Positions 1 through 7,211 are shown, counted from the stretch's first letter. The stretch: DNA of 16,951 bases from Oscillospiraceae bacterium (GCA_015067375.1 SVMQ01000023.1:1-16951); one strand, 5' to 3'. A program made the numbers and translations. Notes: generated by a model not told the origin, from the sequence alone.

Positions 1-101
1 AAGCGCAGGCTGTGATAGTTGCGGTCAACGGCGCGGCGGCATTGTGCGAGGATAGAACACAGCTGCTGTGCAGTATCGCGGATTTTATTGCAGCGTTATA
101 G
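1..101 (+). CDS. 3' end of an unidentified protein (partial)
   Basis: One plus-strand frame is open from base 3 to a TAG stop at 99-101, giving 32 C-terminal residues beginning AQAVIVAVNGAAAL. The stretch is clearly richer in G+C than the AT-rich leader that follows, and a strong terminator sits about 33 bases after the stop, which together suggest the tail of a real gene reading rightwards. The Ala/Val/Ile-rich, mostly hydrophobic tail is not distinctive and I do not recognise the family. The gene starts outside the window. A chance open frame in another element cannot be excluded. Confidence 0.45.
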   Translation, partial: AQAVIVAVNGAAALCEDRTQLLCSIADFIAAL

Positions 102-133
102 AAAATGCCTGATAAAACAAGATCATGATATGC

Positions 134-163
134 TCCCCTCAGTTGCAGCTGAGGGGGCTTTTT
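134..163 (+). terminator. Rho-independent terminator of the left-edge gene
   Basis: CCCCTCAG (135-142) pairs perfectly with CTGAGGGG (149-156) around a 6-nt loop, with a possible T-G pair extending the base, and is followed by C and TTTTT (159-163). It insulates the flagellin promoter from upstream transcription. Confidence 0.85.
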
Positions 164-275
164 AGCATCAAAATCTAAAATATGTATATTCAAGGAAAAA
201 CAACCCCAATATATAGTACACTTCGCACAATACATAAAAAATTAAAAAAATTTTTAAAATTTTTCAAAAAAACGC

Positions 276-302
276 TAAAGTTTTCCGGAAACTGACCGAT
301 AT
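276..302 (+). promoter_or_regulatory. SigD (sigma-28, FliA-type) promoter of flagellin
   Basis: TAAA at 276-279, a 15-nt spacer (280-294) and ACCGATAT at 295-302 match the Bacillus SigD consensus TAAA-N15-GCCGATAT at all but one base with exact spacing. Transcription should start near 309-310. This places flagellin in the late, hook-completion-dependent class, as is usual for filament genes. No other equally good copy was found in the window. Confidence 0.9.
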
Positions 303-309
303 AATATAC

Positions 310-484
310 GTGATAGCTGAAAAGCAAAAAGCTTTAAGCTAAGGTTCCAAAGCTTGGCAGAGTTCCCAAGTGTACATAAGGAGCAAGACAGGCAGAGGGA
401 CTACGAAAAAATTTATTACTTTTCAACCCCGTCCCAAGGAAAGGAATTCCGAATAAGGGACGCGAAATCAAGGAGGAAATTATT
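310..484 (+). promoter_or_regulatory. Long structured 5' leader of flagellin mRNA
   Basis: The predicted transcript has about 175 untranslated bases. Two hairpins are visible: CTTGG (353-357) with CCAAG (366-370), and CGTCCC (430-435) with GGGACG (457-462). The second lies just before the Shine-Dalgarno AAGGAGG (470-476). Several GGA triplets occur, including GTACATAAGGAGC at 372-384 and the SD itself. This resembles the double CsrA target in the Bacillus subtilis hag leader, where CsrA represses and FliW relieves. That role is an inference; csrA and fliW are not in the window. Confidence 0.5.
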
Positions 485-2179
485 ATGGCAGGAATGGTAG
501 TACAGCATAACATGAACGCCCTTGGTGCGTACAACAAGCTGAATTCAAACGTAAACGGTCTCAAGAAGTCTTCTGAGAAGCTTTCTTCCGGTTACAGAAT
601 CAATCGCGCTGGCGACGACGCTGCTGGTCTCGCAATCTCTGAGAAGATGAGATCCCAGATCCGTGGTCTGAACCAGGCTAAGAGAAACTCTCAGGATGGT
701 ATCTCCATGATCCAGACATTTGAGGGTGCTCTCCAGGAAACACACTCCATTCTTCAGAGAATGAAGGAGCTCGCTACTGAGTCCGCTAACGGTACATACG
801 ACAACGCTACTGACCGTGCAGCTATCCAGCTCGAGTTCGATCAGCTCAACGACGAGCTGAACCAGATTGCTGATACAGACTTCAACGGTACTGTAGCTCT
901 TAACGGCGGTATCATGGCTGACGGCACAAAGGCTAACGGCTCTGCTATCGACTACACAAAGAACTTCACAGAGCCCAGAGAGCTGACCAAGGATGATGTT
1001 ACTATCGGTAACCTCGGTTATGCTGGCACAGCTAATGAGACTGTAACATTCACAGCTACAAAGGATAAGGATACAGGCGCTGTTACATGGACAAAGAGCG
1101 ATAACGGTGTTGGCACAGTTACTAACAAGGCTGAGGGTGGCTTCGCATACGATGGCGCTACATTCGGTTTCGATACCGATAAGGTTAACACAGGCGATAC
1201 TCTCACTGTAACCTTCACAAAGGGCAAGGCTGCTGTTGCAGCTTCCAACCCCGCTGCAGTTGACATCTATATTGAAGATAATGATTCCAAGGCAACATTT
1301 GCTGGTGGTGTCACAGCTGAAGATATTTCCGGTAGTATCAAGTCTGAGGAAGACAGAGATCTGGTTAACTCCCTCAACGGCGCTTCCATCGGCTTCACAA
1401 CAGACGCTACTGGTAAGCTGAGCGCTGCTACTGTAACACTGGCTGACGGTTCCGTTATCGAGGATACAACAGGTACTGCAACTGTAAGCAATCCTCTGAG
1501 CGTTAAGGTTGCTGGCAACAAGCTTGAGATCTACGGCTTCATCGGTGGTGCTAACAAAAAGATCGCTACTATCGACGGTTCTGCAGCAAACGATGATTTC
1601 AAGAGCAAGACAGGCGAAATGAGTCTCGTATTCACAGACGCTAAGTATGCTCCTGCAGAGATTGGTACTATCACAGTTGAGGCAAGCGCAGTATCTAAGT
1701 CCAACGCTTACGATGCTTCCGTTGCTAAGATGACATACGCTGACTCCGTAACACTGCAGGTTGGCGCACGTACAAAGGACGCTGTTGACTTCACATTCAA
1801 CTACGAGTCTGATGGTATGGGCGAGCTCGAGGCTAACATGAACGTTTCCGCTCGTGAGGACGGTCTCAACACAGCTAACCTCTCTCTTGCTAACCAGGAA
1901 GATGCTAACTACGCTATCGACCAGATCGATAACGCTATCAACAAGGTATCCATGGTTAGAGCTACATTCGGTTCCATCCAGAACCGTCTCGAGCACAAGA
2001 TCGAGAACATCACAACAACATCTGAGAACCTGACAGAGGCTGAGTCTTCTATCCGCGATACAGACATGGCTTCCGAGATGATGAACTACACCAAGTTCAA
2101 CATCCTGCAGCAGGCTGCTCAGTCCATGCTCGCTCAGGCAAACCAGCAGCCCCAGGGCATCCTCCAGCTCCTCGGCTAA
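485..2179 (+). CDS. fliC: Flagellin, large variant with a long central domain
   Basis: This is the structural subunit of the flagellar filament (564 aa). Residues 1 to about 140 carry the classic N-terminal D0/D1 helices, with motifs NMNALGAYNKL, SSGYRINRAGDDAAGLAIS and LQRMKELATES. Residues 465-564 form the C-terminal D1/D0 region, with SIRDTDMASEMM and the terminal GILQLLG. Between them lie over 300 residues rich in Thr, Gly, Ala and Asp, a D2/D3-like surface domain; clostridial flagellins are often only 270-400 aa. There is no cysteine. The LQRMKELA region keeps an Arg at the position used by TLR5-recognised flagellins. The central domain contains many lysines, plausible targets of the neighbouring FliB methylase. 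The ATG at 485 follows AAGGAGG by 8 bases. Codon use is strongly biased, as expected for an abundant protein. The symbol hag would be used in Bacillus. Confidence 0.97.
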   Translation: MAGMVVQHNMNALGAYNKLNSNVNGLKKSSEKLSSGYRINRAGDDAAGLAISEKMRSQIRGLNQAKRNSQDGISMIQTFEGALQETHSILQRMKELATESANGTYDNATDRAAIQLEFDQLNDELNQIADTDFNGTVALNGGIMADGTKANGSAIDYTKNFTEPRELTKDDVTIGNLGYAGTANETVTFTATKDKDTGAVTWTKSDNGVGTVTNKAEGGFAYDGATFGFDTDKVNTGDTLTVTFTKGKAAVAASNPAAVDIYIEDNDSKATFAGGVTAEDISGSIKSEEDRDLVNSLNGASIGFTTDATGKLSAATVTLADGSVIEDTTGTATVSNPLSVKVAGNKLEIYGFIGGANKKIATIDGSAANDDFKSKTGEMSLVFTDAKYAPAEIGTITVEASAVSKSNAYDASVAKMTYADSVTLQVGARTKDAVDFTFNYESDGMGELEANMNVSAREDGLNTANLSLANQEDANYAIDQIDNAINKVSMVRATFGSIQNRLEHKIENITTTSENLTEAESSIRDTDMASEMMNYTKFNILQQAAQSMLAQANQQPQGILQLLG

Positions 2180-2192
2180 TCCAATCGGATTA
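2177..2192 (+). repeat. Small hairpin on the flagellin stop codon
   Basis: TAATCC (2177-2182) and GGATTA (2187-2192) form a 6-bp inverted repeat with loop AATC that includes the TAA stop codon. It is too weak to be a terminator. Its function, if any, is unknown; it may be an mRNA 3'-end element. Confidence 0.3.
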
Positions 2193-2251
2193 TCTAACGC
2201 AGCTTGAGTTTGCACAGGCAGCTTGATTGCTGACTAGCTAACTGAACAAGG

Positions 2252-2279
2252 CGCCCCCGAAGAAATTCGGGGGCGTTTT
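2252..2279 (+). terminator. Strong terminator of flagellin with GAAA tetraloop
   Basis: A perfect 10-bp stem (2252-2261 with 2266-2275), mostly G-C, is closed by a GAAA tetraloop and followed by TTTT. The very stable hairpin suits a highly expressed monocistronic flagellin mRNA, ending transcription and protecting the 3' end. Confidence 0.93.
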
Positions 2280-2286
2280 AATTGCA

Positions 2287-2319
2287 GAAAAACACCTGCG
2301 GTTTTTAGACCGCAGGTGT
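2287..2319 (-). terminator. Terminator of fliB, probably bidirectional
   Basis: An 11-bp perfect stem (2292-2302 with 2309-2319) has a 6-nt loop. On the minus strand it follows the fliB stop by a few bases and is followed by TTTT. On the plus strand it is followed by a T-rich stretch (2321-2330), so it can act as a second terminator for flagellin. Confidence 0.85.
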
Positions 2320-2323
2320 AGTT

Positions 2324-3502
2324 TTATTTTATCATTGATGCAAGATAGCCGATAGTGTGCCATTTTTGTGCTTTGAGGTAATTTGTGATAATATCTATCA
2401 TCGCTCTGTTGCTTACAAAAGAATGTGCAATAACCGCCTGACTTCTTAAGAACTCTTCTTGCGCGTGTTTTTCTGTTCTGCACGCATAACCTGTTGAAGC
2501 AGCAACAAGCTTTGCAGAAGCAGCACTTACTACAAAGTACAGGAAATTATCATATATGGTATACTCTTTATTGTAATAAGCTGTGAAGAACTCCATAAAA
2601 AGATTGAGTATGATATTTTTAACTGCATAGCTGTTCTCAGCGAAAAATTCTTTGAATTTTGCCATGCCTGTCTTATACTTGTCTACATCGGCTATACCAT
2701 CGGTATAAAGCGGAAGAAGAACATTACTGCCGTACATTTTCATAAGTATGTCATTGACAACGCCTATGCTGAAAGTGTAATTTGGTTTGATGTTGTTGAT
2801 GCTTTCTATCTGTGCTTTATCTTTAAGCTGAGGCTTGAGCTTTTCGATGACCTCGGGGATCATGTCTGCCTTGCCATCCTCCGCAAATTCAGATATCTTC
2901 TTTGCGGCGAGAGCGGCGAGAATTATCGATGTTTCAATATCATGTTTTTTATCAAGCATGATATTGTAAAGAAAATCAAATATTGCATTCAGATGCAGCA
3001 GCTCTGGATGCTGTTCGATATCATTCTCCTTAAACCTGTTGGTAAGAAGCATTTCTCCTTTCCACTCTCTCATGTATATATCCATACTGCTCTCGTCGTG
3101 ACAGATAAGGTCTAGAACAGCATAGCAGGAGGTCGTGCATAATTTTGTTGCTATATTATATATACAATTCGATAATCTTGGGTATACAGTGCAGATCTCG
3201 GATAGATATTCCTCGCCCTGTTCCTTTTGTATAAGGCATAGCTTTTCCTCTGTCAGGAACGGACATTCGCCGTTAGGTCTTAAGGCAATGGTATAACGAT
3301 CTATGTCATTTGATGGAACAAACGAAGTATTGATAAGCTCGGTCAGCTTTTCGGAGCAGTTACATTCTTTGAGCTTATTTATTTCGTCTTTTTTCCAAAA
3401 GATATCCCAGCCAACACAGCAGGAAGCAGGACATTCGCCGCCTATGCACTTGAATTTGTCATAGTATTTCGGTTGTTTTATAATAGCATTGATCTTTTTC
3501 AT
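2324..3502 (-). CDS. fliB: Flagellin lysine N-methylase, FliB family
   Basis: This protein (392 aa from the chosen start) probably methylates lysine side chains of flagellin. The N-terminus shows the family's cysteine pattern: Cys19, Cys24, Cys28 and Cys29 in FKCIGGECPASCC, then GECPFL with Cys80, Cys89, and SEICTVYPR with Cys104, followed by Cys113, Cys122 and Cys126. These are characteristic of FliB/YkgJ-type metal or Fe-S binding sequences. The C-terminal two thirds is helical and less conserved. The frame stays open upstream to a TTG at 3520, but the ATG at 3502 has GGAAAGGA (3511-3518 on the plus strand) 8 bases before it, so the ATG is preferred. The gene converges on flagellin, its likely substrate. 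The order and orientation allow independent regulation from its own sigma-A type promoter. Family assignment is firm; substrate is inferred from context and family. Confidence 0.88.
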   Translation of the reverse strand: MKKINAIIKQPKYYDKFKCIGGECPASCCVGWDIFWKKDEINKLKECNCSEKLTELINTSFVPSNDIDRYTIALRPNGECPFLTEEKLCLIQKEQGEEYLSEICTVYPRLSNCIYNIATKLCTTSCYAVLDLICHDESSMDIYMREWKGEMLLTNRFKENDIEQHPELLHLNAIFDFLYNIMLDKKHDIETSIILAALAAKKISEFAEDGKADMIPEVIEKLKPQLKDKAQIESINNIKPNYTFSIGVVNDILMKMYGSNVLLPLYTDGIADVDKYKTGMAKFKEFFAENSYAVKNIILNLFMEFFTAYYNKEYTIYDNFLYFVVSAASAKLVAASTGYACRTEKHAQEEFLRSQAVIAHSFVSNRAMIDIITNYLKAQKWHTIGYLASMIK

Positions 3503-3525
3503 ACCGCTGATCCTTTCCAAAGAAG

Positions 3526-3537
3526 TTGATATATCAA
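3526..3537. promoter_or_regulatory. Palindrome at the fliB transcription start, candidate operator
   Basis: TTGATATATCAA is a perfect 12-bp palindrome that overlaps the predicted start site and touches the -10 box of fliB. Its placement is what a repressor site would need, but AT-rich palindromes also arise by chance. Confidence 0.35.
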
Positions 3538-3565
3538 TTATATCATATCATACAGAATAAAGCAA
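3537..3565 (-). promoter_or_regulatory. Sigma-A type promoter of fliB
   Basis: On the minus strand TTGCTT (3565-3560) is separated by exactly 17 bases from a consensus TATAAT (3542-3537). Transcription would start near 3530 and give a leader of about 28 bases carrying the fliB SD. There is no SigD-like element here, so fliB may not be co-regulated with flagellin. Confidence 0.75.
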
Positions 3566-3589
3566 TAATTTGTAAAATGATATTATTGC
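3562..3589. repeat. Inverted repeat overlapping the fliB -35 box
   Basis: GCAATAAT (3562-3569) and ATTATTGC (3582-3589) are perfect 8-bp inverted arms 12 bases apart. The left arm covers most of the fliB -35 element. It could bind a dimeric regulator with half-sites one and a half to two turns apart; no regulator gene is in the window. Confidence 0.35.
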
Positions 3590-3662
3590 AAAATCACAAA
3601 ACCAGTCAGAATTTGTATCTGTATTTTTATATATCGTTTGTACGTTTTCTGTGCTTTATCTA

Positions 3663-3691
3663 TTGCATTTCAGCATAAAATATGATAAAAT
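3663..3691 (+). promoter_or_regulatory. Sigma-A type promoter of lysC
   Basis: TTGCAT (3663-3668), a 17-base spacer and TAAAAT (3686-3691) give a good vegetative promoter. The start would be near 3698, leaving a leader of about 62 bases with GAAAGG (3744-3750) as SD. The leader is too short for a lysine riboswitch or a T-box, so no such control is visible. Confidence 0.7.
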
Positions 3692-3759
3692 AATTGTGTG
3701 TATCAAAAATAAGACAGTAAAACTGCATACAAATCCATATAAAAGAAAGGGTCACTACC

Positions 3760-5082
3760 ATGAGCAAAAAAGTAGTTAAATTCGGCGGCAGCTCCCTTGC
3801 CGACGCTAATCAGTTCAGAAAGGTCGCAGACATCATCCATGCGGATGAGGCACGCTGCTATGTCGTTCCCTCCGCACCCGGCAAGAGATACTCCGACGAT
3901 ATCAAGGTAACAGATATGCTGTACACCTGCTATGATGCGGTGCAGAACGGCGAGGATTTTGAAAAGTCCTTTGCAGGCATCAAGGAGCGCTTCGAAGGTA
4001 TCATCTCCGACCTTGGTCTTACACTTGACCTCAGCGAGGAGTTTGAGAAGATCGGCGTGAACTTCAAGGCGGCTGCAGGCAGAGAATACGCAGCAAGCCG
4101 TGGTGAGTACCTCAACGGTATCATCCTTGCAAAGTTCCTCGGCTTTGATTTCATCGACGCTGCAAAGGCTATCTTCTTCACAAACAAGGGCAATTTCGAT
4201 GACGATATCACAAACGCTTGCCTCGGCGCAATGCTCGACAAGACAGAAAAGGCTGTAATTCCTGGATTCTACGGCGCAATGCCCGACGGCACTATCAAGA
4301 CATTCTCCCGCGGTGGCTCTGATTTCACAGGTTCCGTTGTTGCAAAGGCTGCACAGGCTGATATGTACGAGAACTGGACAGACGTAAGCGGTATGCTGGT
4401 TGCCGATCCCAGAATAGTTGAGAACCCCGCAGGCATCAGCATTATCACATACAGCGAGCTGCGCGAGCTTTCCTACATGGGCGCAAGCGTGCTGCATGAG
4501 GATGCGGTGTTCCCCGTAAGAAGCGCAGGCATCCCCATCAACATCAAGAACACCAACGCTCCCGAGGATGCAGGAACACTTATCGTTCCCTCTGAGAAGA
4601 ACCCTGCCGCAGAGCACGTTATTACAGGTATCGCAGGCAAGAAGGACTTCTCCGTAATCTCCATCGAAAAGGACAGAATGAACAGCCACAAGGGCTTCCT
4701 GCGCAGACTGCTGCAGGTGCTTGAGAATCATGGTATCTTCCCTGAGCATATGCCCACAGGTATCGACACAGTCAGCGTTATCGTAAACTCCCATGAGCTT
4801 GAGGGACAGCGTGAGAAGCTTACACAGCGCCTCAAGGATGTCATCAAGCCCGATCACTTTGAGATAGTTGACGGTCTTGCGCTCATCGCAGTAGTAGGTC
4901 GCGGTATGCGCTCTGTAAAGGGTACAGCAACAAGAGTATTCGCAGCACTTTCACACGCAAATATCAACATCCGTATGATCGACCAGGGCTCCAGTGAGCT
5001 TAACATCATCGTAGGTATCGAGAGCGCAGATTTTGAGAAGGCTATCAAGGTCATCTACAATATGTTCATGCTCAGTGAGTGA
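3760..5082 (+). CDS. lysC: Aspartate kinase
   Basis: It phosphorylates L-aspartate with ATP to 4-phospho-aspartate, the first committed step towards lysine (and diaminopimelate for the cell wall), threonine and methionine; it is a soluble enzyme. The kinase domain (about residues 1-280) has KFGGSS at 7-12, SRGEYLNG at 113-120 for aspartate binding, and SRGGSDFTGS at 183-192 with DVSGMLVADPRIV for ATP. Two C-terminal ACT regions follow (about 290-360 and 370-437, with GRGMRSVKGTATRVF), the usual site of feedback inhibition. The length of 440 aa matches clostridial monofunctional enzymes, with no homoserine dehydrogenase fusion. The ATG at 3760 follows GAAAGG. No other aspartate-pathway gene is adjacent. 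Which end product inhibits it cannot be told from the sequence. thrA is sometimes used as the symbol for such single-copy forms. Confidence 0.95.
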   Translation: MSKKVVKFGGSSLADANQFRKVADIIHADEARCYVVPSAPGKRYSDDIKVTDMLYTCYDAVQNGEDFEKSFAGIKERFEGIISDLGLTLDLSEEFEKIGVNFKAAAGREYAASRGEYLNGIILAKFLGFDFIDAAKAIFFTNKGNFDDDITNACLGAMLDKTEKAVIPGFYGAMPDGTIKTFSRGGSDFTGSVVAKAAQADMYENWTDVSGMLVADPRIVENPAGISIITYSELRELSYMGASVLHEDAVFPVRSAGIPINIKNTNAPEDAGTLIVPSEKNPAAEHVITGIAGKKDFSVISIEKDRMNSHKGFLRRLLQVLENHGIFPEHMPTGIDTVSVIVNSHELEGQREKLTQRLKDVIKPDHFEIVDGLALIAVVGRGMRSVKGTATRVFAALSHANINIRMIDQGSSELNIIVGIESADFEKAIKVIYNMFMLSE

Positions 5083-5108
5083 TCGCTTTCGGAAAGCGAT
5101 GCCGTTTT
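5082..5108 (+). terminator. Weak terminator or attenuator after lysC
   Basis: ATCGCTTT (5082-5089) pairs with AAAGCGAT (5093-5100) around a 3-nt loop, followed by GCCG and TTTT. The stem begins on the lysC stop codon. The gap before the T-run makes it a weak terminator; partial read-through into the next gene is likely, as no promoter is visible in between. Confidence 0.45.
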
Positions 5109-5126
5109 GAAAGAGGGGGATAGAAA

Positions 5127-6323
5127 ATGGATTATTCAACATATCTGAACGATGCAAAGATACGCAGCGGTAAGGCAGGCGCATATAAGAATTACCTTGT
5201 AAAGAATATCGAGGTGATCGGACAGAGAAAGCTTGTTGTTATCGGCGGCGCAGAGGATCGCGCAGTGCTGAATGAAACGATAGATCAGCTGCGCAGAAAG
5301 AGCGTCAAAGTACCCGAGATCGCGTATGTTGCAACAATAGAAGAAGACAAGGCAACCGAGGACGGTTCTGTACGTTTTATCGACGAGCTTAAAGGCAAGG
5401 CTTCCAGCCTGTATGTGCTGATACTTGCACCCTATTACAGTGCTGAGGTACAGCTTGCTGCTATGGACAGAGTCATGGGTACTTCCGCAGCTATTGCGTA
5501 TGCACTAAAGAATGTGTGCGGCTATACCGAGCGTGATTTCTGCGAGATGAACGAGCCTACAGGTCTTGGCTTCAACATGGCTAACAAGAAGATATCAGGC
5601 GCTATTGCGGCTGACTCCAAAAAGTACGCTGCTCTTGAAGCAGGTACAGCATCGCAGCTTTCTTCCTATAAAGACAAGATGCGCAGAGAGCGCTGCTTCA
5701 TCCTCGGAAATACAAGTTCAAAGCTTGACGAACTGAACTCCATGATGAACGAGCGTACATTCGCAGCTGACGGCTTCTGTGATTTCTTTTCAAGAACACC
5801 GCAGCGCCCTGCATACTATCTGCTGACAGAGGCATCTGCTTATCTCGGAAACGGAAAGTATATTGAGGGCATGGAGTGTTTCATAAACGGCAATGTACGA
5901 GTATTTGAAGACAAGTTCAAGAAAAAGCCGACATATCTCAATCCGCTGGGCAAAGGTCTGATCGACGGACTGCCTACGTTTGATACGGCAGAGAGTATGT
6001 ATGACACATCCAAGATAATGCCTTTGTATCAGATGATACAGCTTGCGATCTACATGGGCTTCACCGAGATCTACATCTACGGCTTTGATGGTACATTTGA
6101 GCTTGAGATAGACGCTGACGGCATAGGCAGAAAGCCTGCTGAGGGCTGTGTAACAGGCTTCCCTGATAAGGCTAAGCAGATACTTGACCGTGTTCGTGCA
6201 TACGCAGACGGAAACGACATCAAGATATACAGCCTGTGCGAAACATCGGGACTGTCCATGTTTGAGAAGGCAAAGTACGAGGATATCGACTTCACCAAGT
6301 CATCCATCTTCAATAAAATATAA
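5127..6323 (+). CDS. Two-domain protein with DUF115/MptE-like C-terminal region
   Basis: This is a 398-aa soluble protein with no signal peptide or membrane segment. The N-terminal half (about 30-135) looks like an alpha/beta nucleotide-binding fold, opening with KLVVIGGAEDR. The C-terminal half (about 187-385) resembles the DUF115 / 6-hydroxymethylpterin pyrophosphokinase MptE-like family found in flagellar Maf proteins and some surface-polysaccharide enzymes: RCFILGNTSSKLDEL fits the family's FILGNGPSL strand, RPAYYLLTEASA the 'PtYyv..D' strand, and YQMIQLAIYMGFTEIYIYGFDG the final helix-strand. The usual GPSL and acidic residue are altered (NTSSK; E235 region), so activity may differ. SD GAGGGGG precedes ATG 5127. 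It lies between lysC and thyA, 2.9 kb from flagellin. A role in glycosylation of flagellin or surface glycans is only a possibility. The family call is moderate; function is unknown. Confidence 0.5.
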   Translation: MDYSTYLNDAKIRSGKAGAYKNYLVKNIEVIGQRKLVVIGGAEDRAVLNETIDQLRRKSVKVPEIAYVATIEEDKATEDGSVRFIDELKGKASSLYVLILAPYYSAEVQLAAMDRVMGTSAAIAYALKNVCGYTERDFCEMNEPTGLGFNMANKKISGAIAADSKKYAALEAGTASQLSSYKDKMRRERCFILGNTSSKLDELNSMMNERTFAADGFCDFFSRTPQRPAYYLLTEASAYLGNGKYIEGMECFINGNVRVFEDKFKKKPTYLNPLGKGLIDGLPTFDTAESMYDTSKIMPLYQMIQLAIYMGFTEIYIYGFDGTFELEIDADGIGRKPAEGCVTGFPDKAKQILDRVRAYADGNDIKIYSLCETSGLSMFEKAKYEDIDFTKSSIFNKI

Positions 6324-6327
6324 GAAC

Positions 6328-6355
6328 AAGGGCGGAATTGCTTCCGCCCTTATTT
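6328..6355 (+). terminator. Hairpin between the DUF115-like gene and thyA
   Basis: AAGGGCGGAA (6328-6337) pairs perfectly with TTCCGCCCTT (6342-6351) around a TTGC loop, followed only by ATTTC. The stem is strong but the T-run is poor, so it may be a partial terminator or an mRNA processing/stability element. The thyA SD begins 5 bases after the stem. Confidence 0.55.
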
Positions 6356-6356
6356 C

Positions 6357-6364
6357 AAAGGAGG
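6357..6364 (+). promoter_or_regulatory. Shine-Dalgarno site that fixes the thyA TTG start
   Basis: AAAGGAGG is a near-ideal anti-16S match and lies 8 bases before the TTG at 6373. There is no in-frame ATG or GTG at suitable spacing. The longer frame open from 6184 overlaps the preceding gene and the hairpin and is not the true start. Confidence 0.85.
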
Positions 6365-6372
6365 AAACAGCA

Positions 6373-7200
6373 TTGAGCCGCGCTGATGAATTGTTCATAC
6401 AAAACTGCCGCGATATCCTTGAGAATGGCATCTCTGACGAGGGACAGAATGTACGTCCGCACTGGGAGGATGGAACGCCCGCGCACACGATAAAGAAATT
6501 CTGCATCGTAAACCGCTATGACCTGCAAAAAGAGTTTCCCATAATGACGCTGCGCAGGATATTCTACCGCAGCGCTATTGAAGAGATACTGTGGATCTAT
6601 CAGAAAAAGTCCAACCGCGTTGCTGATCTTTCTACGCATATCTGGGACGCATGGGCTGATGAAAACGGCACGATAGGCAAGGCTTACGGCTATCAGCTTG
6701 GCGTGAAGCACCACTATAAAGAGGGCGATTTTGATCAGGTGGACAAGGTGCTGTACGATCTTAAAAACGACCCTGCCAGCCGCCGCATCATGACAAATCT
6801 GTATAATCATTCCGAACTGCACGAGATGGCGCTTGCCCCTTGTGCATATTCCATGACATTCAATGTATCAGACAACAAGCTTAATGGAATACTAAACCAG
6901 CGCAGTCAGGATATGCTTACCGCCAACAACTGGAACACCTGTCAGTATGCCGCGTTGCTTATTATGTTTGCAAAGGCGAGCGGTCTTGAAGCGGGCGAAT
7001 TTGTTCACGTCATTGCAGATGCGCACATCTACGACCGTCATGTGGATATAGTGAAGCGCCTTATTGAAAAAGAGCCGCTCCCTGCTCCTGAGATGGTGGT
7101 TGAGGATATCACGGATTTCTATAAGTTTACTAAAAACAGCTTTACAGTGGAAAATTACAAGTATCACGAGTTTGACGAGAAGATACCTGTTGCGATATAA
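6373..7200 (+). CDS. thyA: Thymidylate synthase (folate-dependent, ThyA type)
   Basis: It methylates dUMP to dTMP using 5,10-methylene-tetrahydrofolate, producing dihydrofolate; a cytosolic homodimer in the family. The protein is 275 aa from a TTG start. Visible family features are RRIFYRSAIEEILWIYQ near the N-terminus, the nucleophile in LAPCAYSMTF, NQRSQDML, the Asn of NWNTCQYAALL, DAHIYDRHV for the dUMP ribose/phosphate, and the conserved C-terminal PVAI. The residue after the catalytic Cys is Ala rather than the common His, a variant known among Firmicutes-type enzymes. No dihydrofolate reductase gene is adjacent, although this reaction requires dihydrofolate recycling. The gene is followed after only 11 bases by the NYN gene, so the two are probably co-transcribed. 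Confidence 0.95.
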   Translation: MSRADELFIQNCRDILENGISDEGQNVRPHWEDGTPAHTIKKFCIVNRYDLQKEFPIMTLRRIFYRSAIEEILWIYQKKSNRVADLSTHIWDAWADENGTIGKAYGYQLGVKHHYKEGDFDQVDKVLYDLKNDPASRRIMTNLYNHSELHEMALAPCAYSMTFNVSDNKLNGILNQRSQDMLTANNWNTCQYAALLIMFAKASGLEAGEFVHVIADAHIYDRHVDIVKRLIEKEPLPAPEMVVEDITDFYKFTKNSFTVENYKYHEFDEKIPVAI

Positions 7201-7211
7201 AAGAGGTTATT

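Noticed and set aside
545..2215. 556-aa open frame antisense to flagellin
   Set aside because: It is Cys/Leu/Ser-rich without domain signs, has no SD, and exists because the strong codon bias of flagellin avoids triplets that read as stops on the other strand.
3503..3520. Six-residue N-terminal extension of fliB from TTG 3520
   Set aside because: The extension would be encoded by the SD of the ATG at 3502; the family N-terminus fits the ATG.
3698..3759. Possible lysine riboswitch or T-box before lysC
   Set aside because: The leader is only about 62 bases, with no long paired stems or terminator, far shorter than either element.
3703..4857. 384-aa open frame antisense to lysC
   Set aside because: Same codon-bias shadow effect; cysteine-rich, no recognisable motif, and the sense strand encodes a complete aspartate kinase.
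6184..6372. Upstream extension of thyA inside the preceding gene
   Set aside because: It overlaps the DUF115-like coding region in another frame, crosses the 6328-6351 hairpin, and lacks ThyA similarity; the TTG at 6373 has an ideal SD.
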